NCBI GenBank assembly: GCA_903912445.1
Contig: CAIWHP010000138.1
Location: forward strand, 1-35,774
Length of the DNA: 35,774 nucleotides
Direction: 5' to 3'
Source: an uncultured Lentisphaerota bacterium
GTDB lineage: Bacteria > Verrucomicrobiota > Kiritimatiellia > CAIQIC01
How positions within the stretch are numbered: the stretch's first letter is position 1; the number at the start of each line of letters is the position of its first letter. Shown piece after piece: positions 31,440 to 35,774 of this stretch. The translations under genes and the position numbers were made by a program. Below the pieces are notes generated by a model, which saw only the letters and a list, made by a program, of their open reading frames with translations, did not search any database and was not told where the DNA came from.

Positions 31440-32938
31440 GCCACCCCACCCCGGAACAACTCGACGCGGCCGCCACCCACTGCCTGACGGAACTCGAAAA
31501 GCTGCCCGTGCTGAAGGTCAAGGACCGCCTTGCCATCCCCGCGCAGGAGATGCCCTCGCAGGACCCGCACGTCCGCAGCCACAACATCCAGGAGGTCGCG
31601 CTCGGCTACACGCCCGCGCAGGCCAAGGCTGAGGCGCTGCGCTGCCTGCAGTGCAAGAACAAGCCCTGCGTCGCCGGCTGCCCGGTGGCGATTGATATCC
31701 CCGCCTTCATCCAGGCCATCGCCGATGGCGACTACCAGAAGAGCATCGACCTTCTCAAGCAGTCCAGCCTCCTGCCCGCCGTCTGCGGCCGCGTCTGCCC
31801 GCAGGAAGAGCAGTGCCAGAAGCCCTGCACCGTCGGCAAGGCGCTCAAGGACGTGAACAAGGCCGTCTCCGTGGGCCGACTCGAACGCTTCGTGGCCGAC
31901 TGGGAGCGCGAGCAAGGCAAAATCCAGATCCCGGCCGTCAAGCCGGAGACCGGCAAGAAGGTCGCCATCGTCGGCTGCGGCCCCGCCGGCATCACCGTCG
32001 CCGCCGACGTCCGCCGCGAAGGCCATGCCGTCACCATCTTCGAGGCCTTCCACAAGGCCGGCGGCGTCATGGTCTATGGCATCCCCGAGTTCCGCCTGCC
32101 CAAGACCATCGTCAAGCAGGAGTTGGAGACACTCGAAAAGATGGGCTGCAAAATCCAGACCAACTTCGTCGTCGGCCGCACCCGCAAGCTGCTTGACCTG
32201 CTGGCCAAGGACGGCTTCGATGCGATCTTCGTCGGCGTCGGCGCCGGCCTGCCCAAGTTCATGAACATCCCCGGCGAGAACCTCGTCGGCGTGTTCAGCG
32301 CCAACGAATACCTGACCCGTGCGAACCTGATGCGCGCCTATGACTTCGAGCGCGCCGATACCCCCATCTTCCGCTCCAACAAGGTCGCCGTCCTCGGCGG
32401 CGGCAACGTGGCGATGGACGCCGCCCGCATGGCCGTCCGCCTCGGCGCGAAGGAAGTGCATTTGGTCTATCGCCGCTCCCGCGTCGAGATGCCCGCCCGT
32501 ATCGAGGAAGTGGCCCACGCCGAGGAAGAGGGCGTGATCTTCCACCTGCTCGAAAACGCCAAGCGCATCCTCGGCAACGAGCAGGGCCTCGTCACCGGCA
32601 TGGAATGCATCCGCTACGAGCTCGGCGAACCGGACTCCTCCGGGCGCCGCCGCCCCGTCGAGCTCAAGGGCAGCGAGTTCATCATGGATGTGGACACCGT
32701 GATCTGCGCCATCGGCAACGAATCCAACCCCCTGCTCCGCCAGACCACGCCCGGCCTCAACCACAACAAGTGGGGCAACATCATCGCCGACGACACGCAG
32801 CTAACCTCGCTGCCGGCCGTCTACGCCGGCGGCGACATCGTCCTCGGCGCCGCCACCGTGATCCTCGCGATGGGCCAAGGCCGTATCGCCGCCGCCGCGA
32901 TCAACAAGGCGCTGGCCGAGAAGAAGACCGAAGGCTGA
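31436..32938 (+). CDS. nfnB: NfnB: NADPH-dependent glutamate synthase small-chain-like subunit
   Basis: Large subunit of Nfn, which couples NADPH with NADH and ferredoxin by flavin-based electron bifurcation; often annotated gltA. The 500 residues have two 4Fe-4S clusters near the N-terminus (CLQCKNKPCVAGCPVAIDIP at about 70, and VCGRVCPQEEQCQKPCTVG at about 120). The FAD site is VAIVGCGPAGITVAAD at about 176, followed by GGVMVYGIPEFRLPK. The NADPH site is VAVLGGGNVAMDAARMAVRL at about 317. The C-terminal end reads VYAGGDIVLGAATVILAMGQ. No large glutamate-synthase subunit is nearby, which with nfnA supports Nfn over glutamate synthase. Confidence 0.93.
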   Translation: MSHPTPEQLDAAATHCLTELEKLPVLKVKDRLAIPAQEMPSQDPHVRSHNIQEVALGYTPAQAKAEALRCLQCKNKPCVAGCPVAIDIPAFIQAIADGDYQKSIDLLKQSSLLPAVCGRVCPQEEQCQKPCTVGKALKDVNKAVSVGRLERFVADWEREQGKIQIPAVKPETGKKVAIVGCGPAGITVAADVRREGHAVTIFEAFHKAGGVMVYGIPEFRLPKTIVKQELETLEKMGCKIQTNFVVGRTRKLLDLLAKDGFDAIFVGVGAGLPKFMNIPGENLVGVFSANEYLTRANLMRAYDFERADTPIFRSNKVAVLGGGNVAMDAARMAVRLGAKEVHLVYRRSRVEMPARIEEVAHAEEEGVIFHLLENAKRILGNEQGLVTGMECIRYELGEPDSSGRRRPVELKGSEFIMDVDTVICAIGNESNPLLRQTTPGLNHNKWGNIIADDTQLTSLPAVYAGGDIVLGAATVILAMGQGRIAAAAINKALAEKKTEG

Positions 32939-33312
32939 AGGCGGCAGCGCCGAGGGTCGAGTGACGGGTGGCGAGTGCCCCAGCCGGACCTCGATGCTTG
33001 CCCCGGCGCAGCCTCTTGGCAAAGCCGGGCGGCCGCCGAAAGCCCCAGCACCAGCGCGCTCAACAGACCCGCACAGTTGTTGTTATACAAATTGTCTTTG
33101 TCATTCCGCGATGACGCTGCATAAAGACAACTTCGCTTGGAAACCGAAAATCTGTGACGTGTATAACTGCTTCCACCGCAAGGTGTCTTTTCGCTTGTAA
33201 AGCCAGCACCGCATTCTTACCATGCCGTCGTGACGAAAAAATCAAAACTGCATAAAGACAACTCTTAGTTCGTTCAATAACACTGTTGGGCATATGATGG
33301 AGACTTTAGAAC
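32939..33312. other. Spacer with a heptamer tract, a hairpin and a 16-bp direct repeat
   Basis: No gene is recognised. Right after nfnB, 32950-32977 reads as four imperfect heptamers of the type NCGAGTG. At 33092-33130 TTGTCTTT and AAAGACAA can pair, with inner TCAT and ATGA arms. CTGCATAAAGACAACT occurs exactly at 33117-33132 and 33248-33263. GC content drops here compared with the rest of the window. Confidence 0.6.
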
Positions 33313-34062
33313 ATGTATAAACGCGCTTCAAGGCTCGCTCATCTTGGTAGACCGGTCAATCTGGTTGGACCAACGGGACCCAGCAAGAAACGCAAGAGGA
33401 AATCAAAAGCCCCAAGACAATCAACGGTACAGCCCGCAACACAGCAGGCCCGGCCGCTTCCCAACTCAACAAAGATACGCACCACACCCAAGAGAACGAC
33501 GCGTATCCACTCTAAACGCGCAAAGCACACACCACGAAACCTGCGTACACAACCCGCGCGCAGCGATCTACCTCCTGCACTGCAGGCGATTCTAGCGACC
33601 TTGCCGTCACCTCAACGCGAACACCTGTCTCTGAAACTGCGCCGCATGGATATTCTCTCCGTCATGCACATGCTAAAGAAGGCCGACATCCCTGACAACG
33701 ACAAGCACATGCTATGCGCTCATCTAGTCAACGCGCTTTACGAATCACATGCTTATGGCGTGATACTTAGCGCATACTATAGATACGGCCAGATATCAGC
33801 TTATGAGACCACGACCCTTTTACGCGGCATGTTTTCGGTGGGCGATTACGCCGGCTTTCTGAAACAGGTCTACAGATTTGGTCTCTATAGTGCATTCACG
33901 CGTGAAGTGAGCGAAGCAATAGCATGGCACGATACGCGCGGCTTCAGGGATGGCGCCGCATGGCGCAGAAAGTTCAGCGATGCACAACTGCGCATTGGAT
34001 CCACGCATGAACAGTCGCTCTCCCCACGATCAGACACACCTGCGTCAAACAAACAGCAATGA
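33313..34062 (+). CDS. Hypothetical protein with basic N-terminal tail
   Basis: Not recognised. GGAG lies about 10 bases before ATG 33313, which supports the start. Of 249 residues, the first 85 or so are very rich in Lys, Arg, Pro, Thr and Gln (GPSKKRKRKSKAPRQS) and look disordered and possibly nucleic-acid binding. Residues about 88-215 look like a helical domain: LPPALQAILATLPSPQREHL, LRRMDILSVMHMLKKADIPD, ALYESHAYGVILSAYYRYGQ, TTLLRGMFSVGDYAGFLKQV. Repeated pairs of helices with Tyr and Ala could be a repeat-type (HEAT/TPR-like) fold, but this is only a guess. GC is clearly lower than in nearby genes, suggesting a recent arrival. It is followed after 22 bp by another small gene. Confidence 0.6.
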   Translation: MYKRASRLAHLGRPVNLVGPTGPSKKRKRKSKAPRQSTVQPATQQARPLPNSTKIRTTPKRTTRIHSKRAKHTPRNLRTQPARSDLPPALQAILATLPSPQREHLSLKLRRMDILSVMHMLKKADIPDNDKHMLCAHLVNALYESHAYGVILSAYYRYGQISAYETTTLLRGMFSVGDYAGFLKQVYRFGLYSAFTREVSEAIAWHDTRGFRDGAAWRRKFSDAQLRIGSTHEQSLSPRSDTPASNKQQ

Positions 34063-34084
34063 AGAATAGCTTGATGGTGACACC

Positions 34085-34423
34085 ATGATTGCCTGCACTC
34101 TGCCTGACCTTAATACGGTTTCCAATGTGGCCTCAATTCTTACTGCGCTAATTGCGGCAGTTGCATCGCTCCTTTTCTGGCGTGACCGCCGATCAAAGCG
34201 CACGCGTCTGGAGCGCTATCTCAAGCGCGAAAAGGCGACCAATCCCTCTCAATGCTGCCACACGGTCATACACCTCATGGCCAAGCTCGGATTGACGGAA
34301 GAAGAAATCCTGCACGCGAGTTTTTGTAGTCGACACATTATACACAAATCGCGCAAGGATGCTGATACTGATCTAGCGACCCAATTGCTGTTTGAATATT
34401 CGGAGACACCGAAAAAGCAATGA
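34085..34423 (+). CDS. Small single-pass membrane protein, conserved hypothetical
   Basis: Function unknown. The 112 residues have one membrane helix at about 13-31 (SNVASILTALIAAVASLLFW), then a basic cytoplasmic segment RDRRSKRTRLERYLKREKAT. A predicted helical domain follows (HTVIHLMAKLGLTEEEILHA, SFCSRHI) and an acidic end (LLFEYSETPKKQ). The block YLK-x-EK, then HLMAxLGLTEEEIxxASFxSxHI is one I have seen in small hypothetical proteins of Proteobacteria, so it is likely a real, spread family. Low GC and spacing of 22 bp link it to the gene upstream. Confidence 0.65.
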   Translation: MIACTLPDLNTVSNVASILTALIAAVASLLFWRDRRSKRTRLERYLKREKATNPSQCCHTVIHLMAKLGLTEEEILHASFCSRHIIHKSRKDADTDLATQLLFEYSETPKKQ

Positions 34424-34785
34424 GGACTGCCCAACAAGGGGCTAGTGTGGTACGTGGCCCCGCAGTCCTGACGTTCACGATGAAAGGCCGGGGCTTCAGT
34501 TCCCAGCCTGTAGTGTTTTTGGGTTGGTGCGCGGTTCAGGGCGTTGGCGGCGGGTGCGGATTTCGGATGTTCTGCTTTGCTGCCAAGGGTCGGCGCGGGT
34601 GGCGGAAGCGCCCCGCCCGTGTAGCGGCCGCCGCAGGCCGCCGTTCATCACCCAACTATTTAACGTCTTGATCCCACCGGGACAACCGTGCCATCCGCAT
34701 GGCGAATCCCAGCAGCGAAGGCGGCAACGGCATCATAGACGGGCATAAACGCCCAACCCGATGGCCCCCGACGATGCCGGGAGCC
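34424..34785. other. Non-coding stretch with a REP-like element
   Basis: No convincing gene. At about 34619-34646 the sequence TGTAGCGGCCGCCGCAGGCC followed by GCCGTTC matches the REP unit next to the RAYT (GCTACA foot with a GGCGGCC hairpin, in reverse orientation). This is a third, solitary REP about 6 kb away from the RAYT. Confidence 0.6.
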
Positions 34786-35290
34786 GTGAAAATGAAATTT
34801 CTACCCGGCAACTGCCACCGACCGGTGGTACACGCCATATTTTTTGTCCCACCTCATGACTGCACTGCGCTGGAAAGGGAAAGTTAGCCGGGATCGTTCC
34901 CCTGCGTGGAGCTCGAAAGGGAGGTTTTTCCGGAATCTTTTCCCTGAGCAGCGCTGGAAAGGGGAATATTCCCGGGAGAGTTTTCCTGCGTGGCGCTGGA
35001 CGGGGAATTTCTTCCGGGAGAGTTCTCCTGAGCAGCGCTAGAAATATAAATATTTCCGGGATAGTTTCCCTATGGGGCGCTCGAAATTATATTTCTACCA
35101 CCCCTCGGTCATCCGATGGCGCTAGAAATTCCATTTCCAGCCCTGTCGGCTGTCTACACCCCCTGGAAATATAATTTCTACCCCTACCTTGAGACCCACA
35201 CCCGTTAGAAATTGAATTTCTAGCCCCACTGGGTGACATGAACCCGGGAAAAATATAATTTCTACCGCCTCGCAGCACTCGAACTGGAAC
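34786..35290. repeat. Tandem array of about twelve 42-bp units, each with a small hairpin
   Basis: Units begin near 34788, 34830 (decayed), 34872, 34914, 34956, 34998, 35040, 35082, 35124, then about 35165, 35208 and 35249. Spacing is exactly 42 bp for most, with 41 and 43 for two. Each starts with an AT-rich inverted repeat such as GAAATATAAATATTTC, CGAAATTATATTTC, AGAAATTGAATTTCTA or GGGAATATTCCC, followed by a GC-rich stretch. In the left half the spacer ends alternate between TGCGTGG(A/C)GCT and TGAGCAGCGCT, an 84-bp higher-order unit. In the right half the spacers differ from each other while the hairpins stay alike. The period is a multiple of 3, so 14-residue repeats appear in translation, but no credible gene start is present. 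Confidence 0.88.
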
Positions 35291-35352
35291 GAATTTGCGA
35301 TTTCCCTAAGGAAAACGCAAATTTGCAGGACTGGCGGTGACGGGTTTGAGGA

Positions 35353-35774
35353 AGATGTTCTTCGACCAAAGGACACGGTGTCACACCTTCAACGCGCTGG
35401 ATACCGCCCGGCGGGCGCGGCGGATTCTGCCCTTCGCCCCTTCGATAGGCTCAGGGTAGGCACGCTCAGGGCGGGCATGCTCAGGGCAGGCATGCTCACC
35501 GCAGGCGCGCCCGTCCATGCGCTGGAAAAGCAGTGGGCAACGGCCAGCGCGAGGAGGTAGGGCGCTCGCGCCGCGAGCGCCGGGAGGCACCGGGCGAACG
35601 GCACGGAGGCAGATGTTTTTCGACCAAAGGACACGGCGTCACACCTTCAACGCGCTGGATACCGCCCGGCGGGCGCGGCGGATGCGGCCCTTCGCCCCTT
35701 CGATAGGCTCAGGGTAGGCACGCTCAGGGCGGGCATGCTCAGGGCAGGCATGCTCACCGCACGCGCGCCCGTCC
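35353..35774. repeat. 258-bp direct repeat (one full copy, second cut by window end)
   Basis: The segment starting AGATGTTCTTCGACCAAAGG at 35353 recurs at 35611 with very few changes and runs to the window end (164 bp seen). Offset is exactly 258 bp, so this is a tandem array with unit 258 bp. Each copy contains CCTTCGATAGGCTCAGGG followed by about four imperfect 15-bp units (GGGCAGGCATGCTCA type, near 35454-35510 and 35712-35765). No gene is seen in it on either strand. Confidence 0.9.

Noticed and set aside
31436-32938. Assignment of nfnB as a glutamate synthase small subunit
   Set aside because: No large glutamate synthase subunit is adjacent, and the 4-bp overlap with an NfnA-type protein points to Nfn.
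34844-35041. Open frame with 14-residue repeats over the left half of the 42-bp array
   Set aside because: It follows from the array period being a multiple of 3. No Shine-Dalgarno, and the frame does not continue through the more conserved right half.
34786-35290. CRISPR array
   Set aside because: The conserved part is only 13-16 nt and varies, left-half spacers are repeated at 84 bp, and no cas gene is in the window.
35087-35376. Minus-strand frames with repeated NYIF or EIIF blocks over the right half of the array
   Set aside because: Same reason: repeats of 42 bp give 14-residue periodicity in any open frame. The frames start and stop inside repeats, with no known domain.
35381-35634. 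Minus-strand open frames in the 258-bp repeat
   Set aside because: They are made of the nested 15-bp repeats and end at repeat borders; no plausible start signals.

Overview
The window is high-GC (roughly two thirds G+C), gene-dense bacterial DNA from a diderm. It carries TolB and Pal, an LptD-type LPS assembly porin and a Tat translocase. It also has families common in the PVC superphylum: DUF1080 proteins, Tat-exported Gfo/Idh/MocA lipoproteins, PPC-domain secreted proteins, and dispersed TTTCCAAGGCTTGGAAA-type palindromes. A Verrucomicrobiota/Kiritimatiellota-like organism is the best inference. There is no rRNA or tRNA to prove it.

Layout. (1) 1-7344, minus strand: a cell-envelope block. 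TolQ/ExbB, TolR/ExbD, a TolA/TonB-like protein, TolB and Pal read from a good promoter near 7384-7411. They are followed by TatA, TatC (with an unusually large first periplasmic loop), PlsY and GpsA (3' end cut by the window). (2) 7744-11635, minus strand: a large fusion of methylenetetrahydrofolate reductase, its cysteine-rich C-terminal domain and a corrinoid/folate methyltransferase domain, then a KDPG aldolase. (3) 11763-18048, plus strand: a zinc-ribbon/OB-fold membrane protein, a decayed membrane-protein gene, LptD, an inositol-monophosphatase family enzyme, an EEP-family phosphatase and an FkbM methyltransferase. (4) A secreted PPC-domain protein (minus) diverges from pyrH-frr (plus), which are joined in one open reading frame. 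(5) 22236-25088, minus: a DUF1080 lipoprotein and a Tat-exported Gfo/Idh/MocA oxidoreductase, a plausible 3-keto-sugar pair. (6) 25297-30373, minus: an Ebo-type cluster in the order eboC-eboF-eboD-eboE, interrupted by a REP-associated tyrosine transposase between two 66-bp inverted-REP units. (7) 30576-32938, plus: NfnAB, the electron-bifurcating NADH/ferredoxin:NADPH oxidoreductase, divergent from ebo. (8) 33313-34423: two small lower-GC genes, one not recognisable. (9) 34424-35774: no convincing gene. It holds a REP-like element, a tandem array of about twelve 42-bp hairpin units with an 84-bp higher-order pattern, and a 258-bp direct repeat running off the window.

The genes mostly serve the envelope: Tol-Pal, Tat, phospholipid synthesis, LPS export and the proposed Ebo metabolite-to-periplasm traffic. 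One-carbon and redox functions (the MTHFR fusion and Nfn) sit between them. The most unusual items are the pyrH-frr fusion, the three-part MTHFR fusion, the RAYT-split ebo cluster, the palindrome family that enters coding sequence, and the 42-bp hairpin array.
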